Positions 9,208-18,895 of a stretch of DNA of 64,000 nt are shown piece by piece (within the stretch, counting starts at the first letter, position 1; each line of letters starts with the position of its first letter). This DNA is from Candidatus Protistibacter heckmannii (GTDB lineage: Bacteria; Pseudomonadota; Gammaproteobacteria; Burkholderiales; Burkholderiaceae), in assembly GCA_025050535.1 (NCBI GenBank), contig JALBVF010000002.1, positions 210,001 to 274,000 of the forward strand, read 5' to 3'. A program made the translations under genes and the position numbers. The notes under the pieces are model-generated. The model was given only the letters and a program-made list of their open reading frames with translations, made no database searches and had not been told where the DNA came from.

Positions 9208-9456
9208 TAGGAGGGTGGAGGAGACACCGGTGGAGCGGACTTGGGAGGCGGGTAGCTAGTGCCAAGTAGCACGTTCGATGGGGCAATTATAGCGTTTTTT
9301 GTGCAACGCAAGATTTTCTGTAATTTGAGCTTATATTTCGCAATACAAAAAATCTTTTGTATCGAACGGACAGTTTTGGCCCGCATCACGGCTAAGTCCG
9401 AAGGGATACAATCATCGACTCTCAACGCAGGCATAAGTCCTGACAGGAAAATCTGC
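9208..9456. other. Gene-free, AT-rich stretch with a palindrome (possible operator)
   Basis: No gene is seen. A perfect palindrome ATACAAAA-AATC-TTTTGTAT lies at 9343-9362, about 95 bp before the OsmC-family start, and resembles GntR-type operators. A TACAAT at about 9406 could be a -10 element, without a convincing -35. Confidence 0.4.
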
Positions 9457-9879
9457 ATGGAATGCACAGTAAGCTGGATGGGTGACCACGGAATGGCCTT
9501 CGTGGCCAGCACCGGCAGCGGCCATATCGTCGCGATGGACGGCGCCCCCGAGGGCGGCGGCAACAATCTGGCTCCCCAGCCGATGGAGATGGTGCTGCTC
9601 GGCACCGGCGGCTGCACGGCCTACGACGTGGTCCTGATCCTGAAGAAGAGCCGCCAGGACGTGCACGGCTGCGCGGTGAAGCTCGAAGCCGAGCGCGCCT
9701 CCTCCGATCCCAAGGTCTTCACGCGCATCAACTTCCATTTCACCGTGACCGGCCGCAACCTGAACCGCGCCACGGTCGAGCGCGCCATCCACCTCTCGCA
9801 CGAGAAGTACTGCTCGGCGTCGATCATGCTGGGCAAGACCGCCGATCTGACGCACACCCTGGAAATCGTCGAAGCCTGA
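9457..9879 (+). CDS. OsmC/YhfA-family protein
   Basis: 140 residues from the ATG at 9457, which follows AGGAAA; the open frame further upstream is ignored. The two redox cysteines expected in OsmC-like proteins are Cys53 (GTGGCTAYDVVLIL) and Cys119 (HEKYCSASIML), with the characteristic LAPQPMEMVLLGTGGC helix start. Members reduce organic hydroperoxides or are of unknown function (the YhfA group, which this resembles more). Cytoplasmic. Intact, and ends about 100 bp before the 3' end of rnpB on the other strand. Confidence 0.85.
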   Translation: MECTVSWMGDHGMAFVASTGSGHIVAMDGAPEGGGNNLAPQPMEMVLLGTGGCTAYDVVLILKKSRQDVHGCAVKLEAERASSDPKVFTRINFHFTVTGRNLNRATVERAIHLSHEKYCSASIMLGKTADLTHTLEIVEA

Positions 9880-9975
9880 GCACCGCCGAGACCGGGCCCG
9901 ACGCCGGAACATCATGCCCGGCGCCGATGCCCAAGCATCGATGCCCGCGCGTCGAAAACCCACCGGAAAGAAAAA

Positions 9976-10310
9976 GCAGAGCCGGCTGTAAGCCGGATTC
10001 TGTGGCTGGGCTCGCGCCCGGCTGACAACCATTCGTCTAGGCCTTGCGTCACCGCAAGGCTCGAGCTCCCTACCCGCAGGCTCAGCGGGCCGCCTCGATG
10101 CCTGCCTACTTGGGATTGCTCCGGGTGGAGGTTGCCGCGTTTCACCCTTACCGCCGCGCCACTTGCGTGGCCCTGCGGCGGTAAGACTCGTCTCTGTGGC
10201 CCTGTTCCTCGCGTCGCCGCGGATGGCCGTTAGCCATCACCCCGCCCTATGGAGTCCGGACTTTCCTCCCCCTTGCGAAGCAAGGCGGCGGTTGTCTGTC
10301 CGACTCTGCC
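9976..10310 (-). ncRNA. rnpB: RNase P RNA (bacterial type A)
   Basis: Read on the minus strand, the RNA shows the conserved core: GAGGAAAGTCCGGACTCCAT near the 5' side, ACAGGGCCACAGAGACGAG, GGTAAGGGTGAAACG, CTCCACCCGGAGCAA, CCTAGACGAATG, and ACAGAATCCGGCTTACAG at the 3' side, followed by a T-rich tail. These match known rnpB RNAs in order and spacing. It forms the catalytic core that trims tRNA 5' ends. It lies 21 bp downstream of pyrC on the same strand. End points are approximate by 5-10 nt. Confidence 0.95.
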
Positions 10311-10331
10311 GAACGCAGTCTAGCCGATTGT

Positions 10332-11411
10332 TCAGGCGCGGGCTAGGCGCCAGGCGAGGTTTTCCCCGGCCGCGAGCGGCACGATGGTCTGCGCGCCGAA
10401 GGGCAGCTCAGCGGGAATTTCCCAGGTCTCGCGCTTGAGCGTCACTGTGCCCGCATTGCGCGGCAGGCCGTAGAAGGCCGGGCCGTGGAAGCTGGCGAAG
10501 ACTTCGAGCTTGTCGAGCGCGCCCGCCTTTTCGAATGCTTCGGCATAGAGTTCGAGCGCATGCGGCGCGGTGTAGCAGCCGGCGCAGCCGCAGGCGTTCT
10601 CCTTCAGGCCCTTGGCGTGTGGGGCGCTGTCCGTGCCGAGGAAGAAGCGCGCGCTGCCCGACGTGGCCGCGGCCACCAGCGCCTCGCGGTGTGTCTCACG
10701 CTTGAGTACGGGCAAGCAATAGAAGTGCGGGCGGATGCCGCCGACGAAGAGCGCGTTGCGGCTGTAGAGCAGATGCTGCGGCGTGATCGTCGCGCCGAGC
10801 GGACCCTGGCGCGTTGTGTCGGCGTCGCGCACGTACTGCGCGGCCTCGCGCGTGGTGATGTGCTCGAACACCACCTTGAGCCCCGGGTAGTCGCGGCGCA
10901 GCAGCTCCATCACTTCATCAATAAAGACCTTCTCGCGGTCAAACATGTCGATCTCGGAAGCTGTCACCTCGCTATGCGCCAGCAGCGGCATGCCGACTTC
11001 CTGCATCGCCTCCAGCGCCGAACCGCAGCGCGAGAGGCTGGTCACGCCCGCGTCGGAATTGGTCGTTGCGCCGGCGGGATAGAGCTTCACACCATGCACC
11101 ACGCCGGAATCCTTGGCGCGGCGGATCTCCTCGCCGCTGGTGTTGTCGGTGAGGTAAAGCGTCATCAGCGGCTGGAAACCCGACGCCTTCTCCGGGCTCT
11201 GCGCGAGCGCCGCGAGAATGCGTTCGCGGTAGGCCAGCGCCTGCGCGGTGGTGGTGACGGGCGGCTTGAGATTGGGCATGACGATGGCGCGCGCGAACTG
11301 CCGCGCCGTGGCGCCCACCACGCTCGACAGCGCTTCGCCGTCGCGCAGATGCAGATGCCAGTCGTCGGGACGGGCGATGGTGAGCGTGGAAAGTGTGCTT
11401 GCCTGTGTCAT
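10332..11411 (-). CDS. pyrC: Dihydroorotase (PyrC, class II)
   Basis: 359 residues. The metal-binding histidines are His19 and His21 in [10 protein letters not shown], the carboxylated lysine is Lys109 in [14 protein letters not shown], and [13 protein letters not shown] and [19 protein letters not shown] supply the remaining ligands and substrate contacts. It closes carbamoyl-aspartate to dihydroorotate in pyrimidine synthesis. Intact. Its 5' neighbour on the same strand is a remnant gene. Confidence 0.96.
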   Translation of the reverse strand: MTQASTLSTLTIARPDDWHLHLRDGEALSSVVGATARQFARAIVMPNLKPPVTTTAQALAYRERILAALAQSPEKASGFQPLMTLYLTDNTSGEEIRRAKDSGVVHGVKLYPAGATTNSDAGVTSLSRCGSALEAMQEVGMPLLAHSEVTASEIDMFDREKVFIDEVMELLRRDYPGLKVVFEHITTREAAQYVRDADTTRQGPLGATITPQHLLYSRNALFVGGIRPHFYCLPVLKRETHREALVAAATSGSARFFLGTDSAPHAKGLKENACGCAGCYTAPHALELYAEAFEKAGALDKLEVFASFHGPAFYGLPRNAGTVTLKRETWEIPAELPFGAQTIVPLAAGENLAWRLARA

Positions 11412-11430
11412 GCCTTGCTGGCGAGAAAAG

Positions 11431-12172
11431 TTAGAGGATCAGGATGGCGCGGTAGTCGTTCACGTTGGTGAGCGTCGGACCCGTGCTCACCAGGCCACCC
11501 GCCGCGTCGAAGAAGCCCCAGGCGTCGTGGTCGTCCAGGGCCTTGCGCTCTGGGCAGCAGGCCGATGCAGTGCGCGCCACGGTCCACGGATCCAGGATCG
11601 CGCCGGCGTTGTCTTCCGAACCGTCGATGCCGTCGGTGTCCGCGGCGATCGCATGCACGCCGCCCATGCCGTCGAGCTCCAGCGCCAGCGACAGCAGAAA
11701 TTCGCTGCAGCGGCCACCGCGCCCGGACTTGCCGGCCGGAATCGTCACCGTGCATTCACCGCCCGAGATCAGCGCCACCGGCGTGGCGAAGGGCTCGCCG
11801 TGTTCGCGGATTTCGCGCACCAGCGCCGCATAGGTCGAGGCCACGTCGCGGGCCTCGACCGTCACCATGTCGCCGAGGATCACCGGGCGCACGCCTTCGG
11901 CGCGGAAGCATTCCGCTCCGGCCAACAGGCTGCCGCGCGCGGTCGCGATCACCTTGTTCTGCACGCGCGCGAACGCCGCATCGCCCGGCTTGGGCGTCTC
12001 GGCGATCTCGCCGAGACGCCCGCCTGCAGATGCGCGCTCACGCTCTCGGGCACCTTCGCGCCCCAGCGCGCCAGCACCGCGAGCGCATCGGCATAGGTGC
12101 TCGGATCGGTCGTGCAGGGGCCGCTGCCGATGTCGCTGGGCCTGTCGCCCGTCACGTCGGAAACACATAGGC
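11431..12172 (-). pseudogene. Glycerate kinase (TtuD/GckA, MOFRL type), 3' remnant
   Basis: The readable part carries VSDVTGDRPSDIGSGP and, in the MOFRL domain, LISGGECTVTIPAGKSGRGG and GSEDNAGAILDP, ending [12 protein letters not shown]. An intact enzyme has about 420 residues and would phosphorylate glycerate or hydroxypyruvate-derived glycerate. Here the first 150 or more residues are gone and the sequence joins directly to a hydrolase remnant at about 12163-12172. A frameshift near 12010 separates AKVPESVSAHLQAG from RLGEIAETPKPGDAAF. Confidence 0.85.
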
Positions 12173-12700
12173 GTCCGAATTGCCGCCCACCAGCGTCTCC
12201 GGCAGCGGCGCGGGCTGGATCAGGAAAAACCAATGGAAATACGCGGTGGCGAAATCGCGCGTCGTGCCCTCGTACATCGCCAGCGTCGGCGCAATGTCGA
12301 GCAGCATCGCCTTCTTCACCGCCTGCGGGTGGTCCATGCACAGCCGGTGCGCTACGCGGGCGCCGCGGTCGTTGGCGCAGAGGAAAAACTGTTCATGTCC
12401 CAGCGCGCGCATCACGCCGACCTGATCGGCCGCCATCGCCCGCTTGCTGTAATTGCTATGGTCCGCCAGCCCGGCGGGCTTGGACGAAGCGCCGTATCCG
12501 CGCAGATCGGTTGCGATCACGGTGTGCCGCTGCGCCAGCTGATCGGCCAGCTTGTGCCAGATCACATGCGTCTGCGGATGCCCGTGCAGAAGCAGCAGCG
12601 CCGGCCCTTGCCCACCCTTGCTGCCGGCGATCCGCACAGGCGCGGCGCCCTCTCCAGCGCCGGGGAGTTCAAGCTGGAATTCCTGGAAATTAGCGAACAT
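12152..12700 (-). pseudogene. Alpha/beta hydrolase (haloacetate dehalogenase-like), 5' remnant
   Basis: 182 readable residues contain LLLLHGHPQTHVIWHKLA (oxyanion hole), DLRGYGASSKPA, and the nucleophile region FFLCANDRGARVAHRL, where Asp is the nucleophile as in dehalogenase/epoxide-hydrolase relatives. Typical length is about 295 residues. The cap end and the catalytic His region are missing because a deletion fused the gene to the glycerate kinase remnant near codon 178. It is therefore not expected to be active. Confidence 0.8.
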
Positions 12701-12896
12701 GTAATGGGAAAAGGCTGCAAAAATGGCTGCAGGCAGGCGCAGAAATTGCGATTTTAGCCGGGTTTTTTGTTGTTATCGGCTAAAAAACCGCGAGAAACCT
12801 GGTCAACTAAACACAAATTATGACGATATATTGAAAAAACACTTGGCACTGCGAATGCCGCGCCGCACAATATTTCACATCTGCACTATTCGTCTA
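12701..12896. other. Gene-free AT-rich region before IS copy B
   Basis: No gene is seen. A hairpin TTAGCCG / CGGCTAA with a 16-nt loop lies at 12754-12783. The rest should hold the upstream region of the hydrolase remnant and the target site of IS copy B. Confidence 0.4.
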
Positions 12897-13724
12897 TTGA
12901 TCCGGCAGGAAGAAGTTTTCATGCGGCGTATTTGACGCGGGGATCCTGGAAGTAGGATTTCACGCGTTCAGTATGGGTTTCGATGAACGCCATATGGTTC
13001 TTTGCTGCGGCGTGTAATTTGGCCTTTGTTCTGACGGGGACTCGTGTGCTGATGACATGTTTCAGGTCGGCGTTGAGTCGCTCATCCGGATTGAGCTCCG
13101 GGCTGTAGCTTGGCAGGTAAAAGACTTCGATGTCGGCTTGGTGCTCGGCAAGCCATGCCTTGACCGGCTTGCAGTGATGCACGCTGAGGTTGTCGAGGAT
13201 CAGGAACACTTTCTTGCCCGCGCGCTTGCCATCGGCCACCAGCGCCTCGAAGAACTCGATGAGCTTCTCGTGGTTAAAGGCACCATCGATGATCATCCAG
13301 CTTGCCTTGCCCTGATTGGTCACTGTGGAAATCATCGACAGCTTCTGTCGCGTACCTCTAACCGCCATCGTGACCGGGGCTTGCCCTTTGGGAGCATAAC
13401 TGCGGCCCCGAACATCCGTATTCACCAACGCGGTTTCGTCACCCCAGTGAGTCTCGCCACCTTTGGCCTTGGCGCGCTTCTCGATGGCCAGATACTCCTG
13501 ATCGATCCACTGCTTGACAGACTCCGGTCGCTGTTCGTAAGCGCGCTTGATCGGCTTTTTCGGCGTGAAACCCCATGACTCCGTATCCCTTCCGATGCAA
13601 CCTCACGACCTGCTTTCGCCTCTCGTGCAGTTGCTCCAGTTTCTGGTATCGAGCGTCTTCTTTTTCTATGCCAATTCGCATGTCAGAAATGATAACAAGT
13701 TCAATCTTTATATTGCCGTGTCAA
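12897..13724 (-). mobile_element. IS630-family element, copy B (internally deleted)
   Basis: 828 bp with ends TTGATCCGGCAGGAAGAAG and TTGACACGGCAATATAAAG, flanked by TA (12895-12896, 13725-13726). It carries the same 296-bp deletion as copy A. Its transposase-5' end stops 13 bp before the ATG of the glutamine amidotransferase gene, so it separates that gene from its original upstream region. Confidence 0.92.
12919..13681 (-). pseudogene. IS630 transposase, copy B, frameshifted by deletion
   Basis: N-terminal MRIGIEKEDARYQKLEQLH from 13681 runs out of frame after RKGYGVM, where the shared deletion lies. The catalytic C-terminus is open from 13428 to 12919. Same architecture as copies A, C and D. 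Confidence 0.9.
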
Positions 13725-13737
13725 TAAAGGCAAGATC

Positions 13738-14574
13738 ATGTGTCAGTTGCTGTGCATGAATTGCGTCACGCCCACCGACATCACCTTCTCGTTCACCGGT
13801 TTTTCCGCTCACGGCGGCAAAACCGCGCAGCACGCCGACGGTTTCGGCCTGGCCTTCTTCGAAGACAAAGCCTGCCGCCTGTTCATCGACGACGCCTCCT
13901 CGGCCACCTCGCCCATCGCCGAGCTGGTCAAGCGTTATCCGATCAAATCCAAGAATGTCATCGCCCACATCCGCAAGGCCACGCAAGGCTCCATCGGACT
14001 GGAGAACACCCATCCCTTCATGCGCGAGCTCTGGGGCCGGCACTGGATCTTCGCCCTCAACGGCGATCTGCAGGAATTCCAGCCCCGCCTCACCGGCCTC
14101 TACCATCCAGTGGGCGACACCGACAGCGAAGCCGCTTTCTGTATGCTGCTGCAGGGGCTGCGCAAGCGCTTCCCCTGCTCGCAGACGCCGCTGCCTGAAC
14201 TCTTCCACACCATCGAAGAGATCACGCGCGAAATCAGCCGCTACGGCATCTTCAACTTCCTGCTCTCCAACGGGCAGGCGCTGTTCGCCTTCTGCTCGAC
14301 CAACCTCTACTACATCGTCCGCCAGTGGCCCTTCTCCATCGCGCGTCTTCTCGACACCGAGGTGGAGATCGACTTCTCGCAGACCAATGTCGAGAACGAC
14401 CGCGTCAGCGTCATCGCCACCATGCCGCTCACCAGCAACGAAACCTGGACGCAGTTCGAAGCCGGCCAACTGCTGATGTTCCAGGACGGCCGCCCGGTGC
14501 GCGAGTCGATGATCGAAATTCCGGAAGCGGTGAAGAAGCGCAACGATGAACAGCAGGCGCCCGTCGGCGTCTAA
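13738..14574 (+). CDS. Class II glutamine amidotransferase (YafJ-like)
   Basis: 278 residues starting MCQLLCMNCVTPTDITFSF; Cys2 is the N-terminal nucleophile exposed after Met removal. The Ntn-hydrolase fold is supported by IAHIRKATQGSIGLENTHPF and WIFALNGDLQEF, which match the GATase type-2 glutaminase site, and by GDTDSEAAFCMLL. Proteins of this YafJ group lack the synthetase domain; their partner reaction is uncertain. The gene is intact, but IS copy B ends 13 bp before the start codon, leaving only AAAGGCAAGATC as leader, with AAAGG as ribosome-binding site. Confidence 0.9.
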   Translation: MCQLLCMNCVTPTDITFSFTGFSAHGGKTAQHADGFGLAFFEDKACRLFIDDASSATSPIAELVKRYPIKSKNVIAHIRKATQGSIGLENTHPFMRELWGRHWIFALNGDLQEFQPRLTGLYHPVGDTDSEAAFCMLLQGLRKRFPCSQTPLPELFHTIEEITREISRYGIFNFLLSNGQALFAFCSTNLYYIVRQWPFSIARLLDTEVEIDFSQTNVENDRVSVIATMPLTSNETWTQFEAGQLLMFQDGRPVRESMIEIPEAVKKRNDEQQAPVGV

Positions 14575-14654
14575 TCGCACCGGCGCCGGGACTGAGCCGG
14601 ACCGGTAGCTGAAGCGCTCCGCTTTTCCGCCAGCAAGCGCCGGCGCGGACGTGC

Positions 14655-15389
14655 TCAGGAATGCAGGATCTTGGAGAGGAACTGTCTGGCGCGCTCGGAG
14701 CGGGCCTCCAGATTGCCGAAGAACTCATCGCGCGTGCAGTCCTCCACGATGCGTCCCTGGTCCATGAACACCACCCGGCTCGCCACCTTGCTCGCAAACC
14801 CCATCTCGTGGGTCACACACATCATCGTCATCCCCTCGTGCGCCAGTTCCACCATCACGTCGAGCACCTCGTTCACCATCTCCGGGTCCAGCGCCGAGGT
14901 CGGTTCGTCAAACAGCATGCAGATCGGATCCATCGACAGCGCCCGCGCGATCGCCACCCGCTGCTGCTGCCCCCCGGAGAGCTGACCGGGGTACTTCTGC
15001 GCATGCGCCGAGAGCCCCACCCGCTCCAGGTATTTCAACCCGTAGCTGCGCGCCTCCTCGGCGCCGCGGCCCAGCACCTTCACCTGCGCCAGACTCAGGT
15101 TCTGCTCGATGGTCAGGTGCGGAAACAGCTCGAAGTGCTGGAAAACCATCCCCACGCGTGAGCGCAGCTTGGGCAGGTTCGTCTTCTTGTCCCCCACCGA
15201 GGTCCCGTCCACCATGATCTCGCCCTGCTGGAAGGGCTCCAGCGCGTTCACCGTCTTGATCAGCGTGGACTTGCCCGAGCCCGAGGGCCCGCACACCACC
15301 ACCACGTCGCCCTTGGCGATCGAGGTCGTGCAATCGGTCAGCACCTGGAAACTACCGTACCACTTGGAGACGTTCTTGATCTCGATCAT
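14655..15389 (-). CDS. gltL: Glutamate/aspartate ABC transporter ATPase
   Basis: 244 residues. Walker [10 protein letters not shown] (34-42), Q-loop [13 protein letters not shown], signature LSGGQQQR (137-144), Walker [16 protein letters not shown] and the switch His in [11 protein letters not shown] are all present. Fourth gene of gltIJKL: its start overlaps the gltK stop as ATGA. It powers uptake of acidic amino acids through GltJ/GltK. Intact. Confidence 0.94.
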   Translation of the reverse strand: MIEIKNVSKWYGSFQVLTDCTTSIAKGDVVVVCGPSGSGKSTLIKTVNALEPFQQGEIMVDGTSVGDKKTNLPKLRSRVGMVFQHFELFPHLTIEQNLSLAQVKVLGRGAEEARSYGLKYLERVGLSAHAQKYPGQLSGGQQQRVAIARALSMDPICMLFDEPTSALDPEMVNEVLDVMVELAHEGMTMMCVTHEMGFASKVASRVVFMDQGRIVEDCTRDEFFGNLEARSERARQFLSKILHS

Positions 15390-16075
15390 GCCCTTGCCTT
15401 CTTCCTTCTCGTTTGCAGCGTCTTGACCAGGCTCGAGGCCCCGAAGCAGATCACGAAGTACGCCACCCCCGCAAAGAGCAGCATCTCCACGATCACCCCG
15501 TCACGCTCGCCCACCGCATACGCCACCCCGAAGAACTCGGTCAGCGATATCACATGCACCAGCGAGGTGTCCTGGAACAGGATGATCCCCTGCGTGAGCA
15601 GCAGCGGCACCATGTTGCGAAACGCCTGCGGCAGGATCACCAGTCGCATCGCCTGGCTGTAGCTCATCCCCAGCGCGTAGGCCGCCCAGATCTGCCCCTT
15701 GGACACGCTCTGGATGCCCGCGCGGATGATCTCCGCGTAGTAGGTCGCCTCGAACAGCGAGAACGCCACCAGCGCCGAGGTGAGCCGCAGGTCGGTCGTC
15801 GGGGGCAGGTTCAGGAGCTTTTGCAGCAGCTGCGGTACGATGAGGAAGAACCACAGCAGCACCATCACCAGCGGAATGGAGCGAAACAGCGTCACGTATC
15901 CCGAGGCGAACCAGGCCAGCGGTTTGATGCCCGAGAGGCGCATGAGCGCGAGCAGCGTCCCCCACACGATCCCCGCCACCACCGCCGTACCGGTGATCTT
16001 GAGCGAGACGAGCATGCCATCGGCCAGCAGCGGCAGGGAGCCCGAGGTCGAGCTGAAGTCGAAGACGTGGGCCAT
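15386..16075 (-). CDS. gltK: Glutamate/aspartate ABC transporter permease
   Basis: 229-residue polar-amino-acid permease (HisM/GltK type) with about five membrane segments and the EAA loop [21 protein letters not shown] near residues 112-132, which contacts the ATPase. Starts at 16075, 66 bp after gltJ, and overlaps gltL by four bases. Intact. Confidence 0.93.
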   Translation of the reverse strand: MAHVFDFSSTSGSLPLLADGMLVSLKITGTAVVAGIVWGTLLALMRLSGIKPLAWFASGYVTLFRSIPLVMVLLWFFLIVPQLLQKLLNLPPTTDLRLTSALVAFSLFEATYYAEIIRAGIQSVSKGQIWAAYALGMSYSQAMRLVILPQAFRNMVPLLLTQGIILFQDTSLVHVISLTEFFGVAYAVGERDGVIVEMLLFAGVAYFVICFGASSLVKTLQTRRKKARA

Positions 16076-16141
16076 GGGGTGTCGGTCGTTGTTGGGGGTG
16101 GGATGGGTTGTTGTTGTCGGGCGTGGCTTATTAGCTGTCGC

Positions 16142-16876
16142 TCATTTGCTGCCAATGAAGCCGGGCAGCCGCGTGCGCTTCTCCACCCAGCCCATGAGCC
16201 GCATGATCGCCACGTTGATCAGCATGTAGGCCAGGGTCACGGCGATGAAGGATTCGTAGGTCGCGGCCATGTAGTCGACGAGCTGGCGGCCCTGCGCGGC
16301 AAGCTCCAGCAGCCCTATAGTGGAGGCCACGGCCGAGTTCTTGAACACGTTCAGGGTCTCCGAGGTCAGCGGCGGCACGATCACCCGGAAGGCCACGGGC
16401 AGCAGCACGAAGCGGTAGGTCTGCGTGAGCGTGAAGCCCATCGTCAGCCCCGCGTTGCGCTGCCCCGACGGCAGCGAGTTGAGCCCCGAGCGCACCTGCT
16501 CGGCCACCCGCGCCGCGGTGAAGGTCCCCAGGCAGAACACCGCCGCCAGGAACTGCTGCACCACCGGATTGCTGTTCTTGATCGCGTCGCCCACGCTGTC
16601 GGGCAGGAGCTCGGGCACGACGAAGTACCAGATGAAGAGCTGCACCAGGAGCGGCACGTTTCGAAACAGCTCCACATAGGCCGCGCCGATGGCGTTGGCG
16701 GTCTTGCTCGGCACGCTGCGGCACACGCCGAACACGGTCCCCAGCGCCAGCGCGATGACGCAGGAGCACAGCCCCAGCGCCACCGTCACCTTGAACCCGG
16801 CGATCAGCCAGTCCAGGTAGGTCTCATTGGTCGACGCCTTCGCGAAGAAGACGCCCCAATTGAGGCTGTAGTTCAT
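16142..16876 (-). CDS. gltJ: Glutamate/aspartate ABC transporter permease
   Basis: 244-residue inner-membrane permease. The EAA loop region reads AARVAEQVRSGLNSLPSGQR followed by NAGLTMGFTLTQTYRFVLLP. The start codon overlaps the gltI stop (ATGA), which indicates translational coupling. Partner of GltK. Intact. Confidence 0.93.
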   Translation of the reverse strand: MNYSLNWGVFFAKASTNETYLDWLIAGFKVTVALGLCSCVIALALGTVFGVCRSVPSKTANAIGAAYVELFRNVPLLVQLFIWYFVVPELLPDSVGDAIKNSNPVVQQFLAAVFCLGTFTAARVAEQVRSGLNSLPSGQRNAGLTMGFTLTQTYRFVLLPVAFRVIVPPLTSETLNVFKNSAVASTIGLLELAAQGRQLVDYMAATYESFIAVTLAYMLINVAIMRLMGWVEKRTRLPGFIGSK

Positions 16877-17781
16877 TCAAACGCCTTGTCGTTGGGATTC
16901 TTGAAGAGTTCTTCCATGTCCGGCGAGAGCGCAAAGCCCAGCTCCAGCCCCTTGGGCGGAACCGGCTGCAGGAACCACTTCTTGTACATCTCGCGGATCT
17001 CCCCCGTCTTCATGAGCTTGGTGATCACCCCGTCGACCAGCGCCTTGAAGCTCGCGTCGTCCTTGCGGATCATGCAGCCATAGGCCTCGCGCGACTGCGC
17101 CGTGCCCACCACCACCCAGTCCCCCGGGTTGCGCGCCTTGGCCCGCTCCCCGTAGAGCAACACGTCGTCCATCATGAAGGCCACCGCACGCTTACTCTCG
17201 AGCATCAGGAGGCTTTGCCCGTGGTCCTTGGCGCTCACGATGTTCATCCCCATCGCCTTCTCGTCGTTCATCTTGCGGATCAGCCGCTCGGAGGTGGTGC
17301 CCGCGGTGGTTACCACGGTCTTGCCCTTGAGGTCTGGGAAGTCCTTGACGCCCGAGTCCTTGGCGGTCAACAGGCGCGTGCCGATGATGAAGAAGGTGGT
17401 GGAGAAGCTCACCTGCTTCTGGCGCTCGGTGTTGTTCGTCGTGGAGCCGCACTCCAGGTCGATGGTGCCGTTTTGCAGCAGCGGGATGCGGTTCTGCGAG
17501 GTGACGGGGATTTCCTTGACTTCGAGCTTAGCGAGCTTCAACTGCGCCTTGACCTCATCGACCACTTTCTGCTCGATGTCGTAGACGTAGCCCACCTGGC
17601 GCACGCCGCCCAGATTGTAGTTGAACGGGATCGATGAATCCCGCACTCCGAGGCTGATCACCCCGTTGTCCTTGATCTTTTCAAGCGTCTCCTTGGCTTG
17701 GACGCCGCCGGCCAGCAGGGAGGCGAAGGCCGCGAGGCAAACGATGCGCGCCGCGCGGGCGCCGGATTGATATGTCGACAT
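16873..17781 (-). CDS. gltI: Glutamate/aspartate periplasmic binding protein
   Basis: 302 residues from the ATG at 17781, which follows AGGAGAGAG; the longer open frame to 18000 is antisense or gdhA sequence and is rejected. A Sec signal peptide (about 1-29, ending GGVQA) precedes a type-3 solute-binding fold with LGVRDSSIPFNYNL, DLECGSTTNNTERQKQVSFS and KGKTVVTTAGTTSERLI. First gene of the intact gltIJKL operon. It is preceded by a gdhA remnant, so import of glutamate is kept while the dehydrogenase is lost. Confidence 0.94.
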   Translation of the reverse strand: MSTYQSGARAARIVCLAAFASLLAGGVQAKETLEKIKDNGVISLGVRDSSIPFNYNLGGVRQVGYVYDIEQKVVDEVKAQLKLAKLEVKEIPVTSQNRIPLLQNGTIDLECGSTTNNTERQKQVSFSTTFFIIGTRLLTAKDSGVKDFPDLKGKTVVTTAGTTSERLIRKMNDEKAMGMNIVSAKDHGQSLLMLESKRAVAFMMDDVLLYGERAKARNPGDWVVVGTAQSREAYGCMIRKDDASFKALVDGVITKLMKTGEIREMYKKWFLQPVPPKGLELGFALSPDMEELFKNPNDKAFE

Positions 17782-17804
17782 CTCTCTCTCCTGTAAACGA
17801 CGTC

Positions 17805-18371
17805 TCAGGGATAGGGGCCGCGAAGCTCCCGAGCTTGCAGGATGCGCGTGCAGGCGACGACGAAGGCTGCTGTGCGCAAGTTGATGCAGTTTTGCTGCGC
17901 CACCTGCCAGACTGCCCGGAAGGCCTCGAGCATCACGCGCACCAGCCTCTGGTTGATCTCGTCCTCGCTCCAGAAAAAACTGGAGAAGTCCTGCACCCAC
18001 TCAAAATAGCGGACCGTCACGCCGCCCGCATTGGCCAGCACGTCGGGCACCACCAGGGTCCCCTTGCCGTGCAGGATGTTGTCGGCGACCGGATCGGTCG
18101 GCCCATTCGCTCCCTCTACCACAAGTTTTTCTTTGATGCGGTGCGTGTTGCCGGCGTGGATCTGCCCTTCAAGCGCCGCAGGCAGGAGAATATCGCAATC
18201 CAAACCCCAAAAGCTATCTCTCTCGATGCTCTCGGCGGCCGCGAATTTCGTAATCGGTCTTTGCTGCGCCGCATGGTCGGCGAGCGCTGCGATGTCGAGC
18301 CCGGATTCCCGGTACAAGGTCGCGCTGAAATCTTGCACTGCAACAACCCTAACCACCGCGTCACGGCGCAT
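17805..18371 (-). pseudogene. gdhA: Glutamate dehydrogenase, 3' half only
   Basis: The 188 readable residues correspond to roughly residues 240-430 of the enzyme: LVVEGANGPTDPVADNILH, LVVPDVLANAGGVTVRYFEW, VQDFSSFFWSEDEINQRL and the C-terminus TRILQARELRGPYP. The substrate-binding N-terminal domain with the catalytic Lys and the start of the NAD-binding fold are absent. The sequence stops abruptly 16 bp before the divergent thioesterase gene. The remnant cannot make an active enzyme. Confidence 0.88.
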
Positions 18372-18387
18372 GGATTAGAATTCTGCC

Positions 18388-18804
18388 ATGCCCGCTCAAA
18401 TCGATCCTCACGCCGTGCCCGACGGCCTTCCCCGCGACAAGATGCCGGTGCTGCGCACCGTGCCCATGCCCGCGGACACGAATTCCAACGGCGACATCTT
18501 CGGTGGCTGGATCATGGCCCAGGTCGACATCGCCGGCAGCATCCCCTCCATCCGTCTGGCGCGCGGCCGGGTCGCGACCGTGGCGGTCAATTCCTTCGTG
18601 TTCAAGCAGCCGGTCTCGGTGGGCGACATCGTCAGCTTCTATGCCGAGATCACCCGCGTGGGGCGCACGTCCATCACCGTCAACGTCGAGGTCTACGCCG
18701 AGCGCGATCCCGAGGCGCTGCGGGTGGTGAAGGTGACCGAGGCGACGCTGACCTACGTTGCGCTCGACGCCCAGGGCAAGCCGCGGGCCATCGGCGAAAG
18801 CTGA
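18388..18804 (+). CDS. Acyl-CoA thioesterase, YciA-like hotdog protein
   Basis: 138 residues with the hotdog thioesterase pattern: PMPADTNSNGDIFGGWIMAQ (catalytic Asp and GG helix), DIAGSIPSIRLARGRVATVA, FKQPVSVGDIVSFYAEI and VEVYAERD. YciA-type enzymes hydrolyse a broad range of acyl-CoAs in the cytoplasm. The reading frame is intact. It lies head to head with the gdhA remnant, so the deletion that removed the gdhA 5' half may also have removed its original upstream region. Confidence 0.88.
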   Translation: MPAQIDPHAVPDGLPRDKMPVLRTVPMPADTNSNGDIFGGWIMAQVDIAGSIPSIRLARGRVATVAVNSFVFKQPVSVGDIVSFYAEITRVGRTSITVNVEVYAERDPEALRVVKVTEATLTYVALDAQGKPRAIGES

Positions 18805-18895
18805 AACCGCGCGGCGGCGGCGAGCCGCCGTTCATTCATCAACCGCCCGCCAGACTCCAAGTTCCCTGCATCGCACCGGGAGCCCTTCCCAAGCT

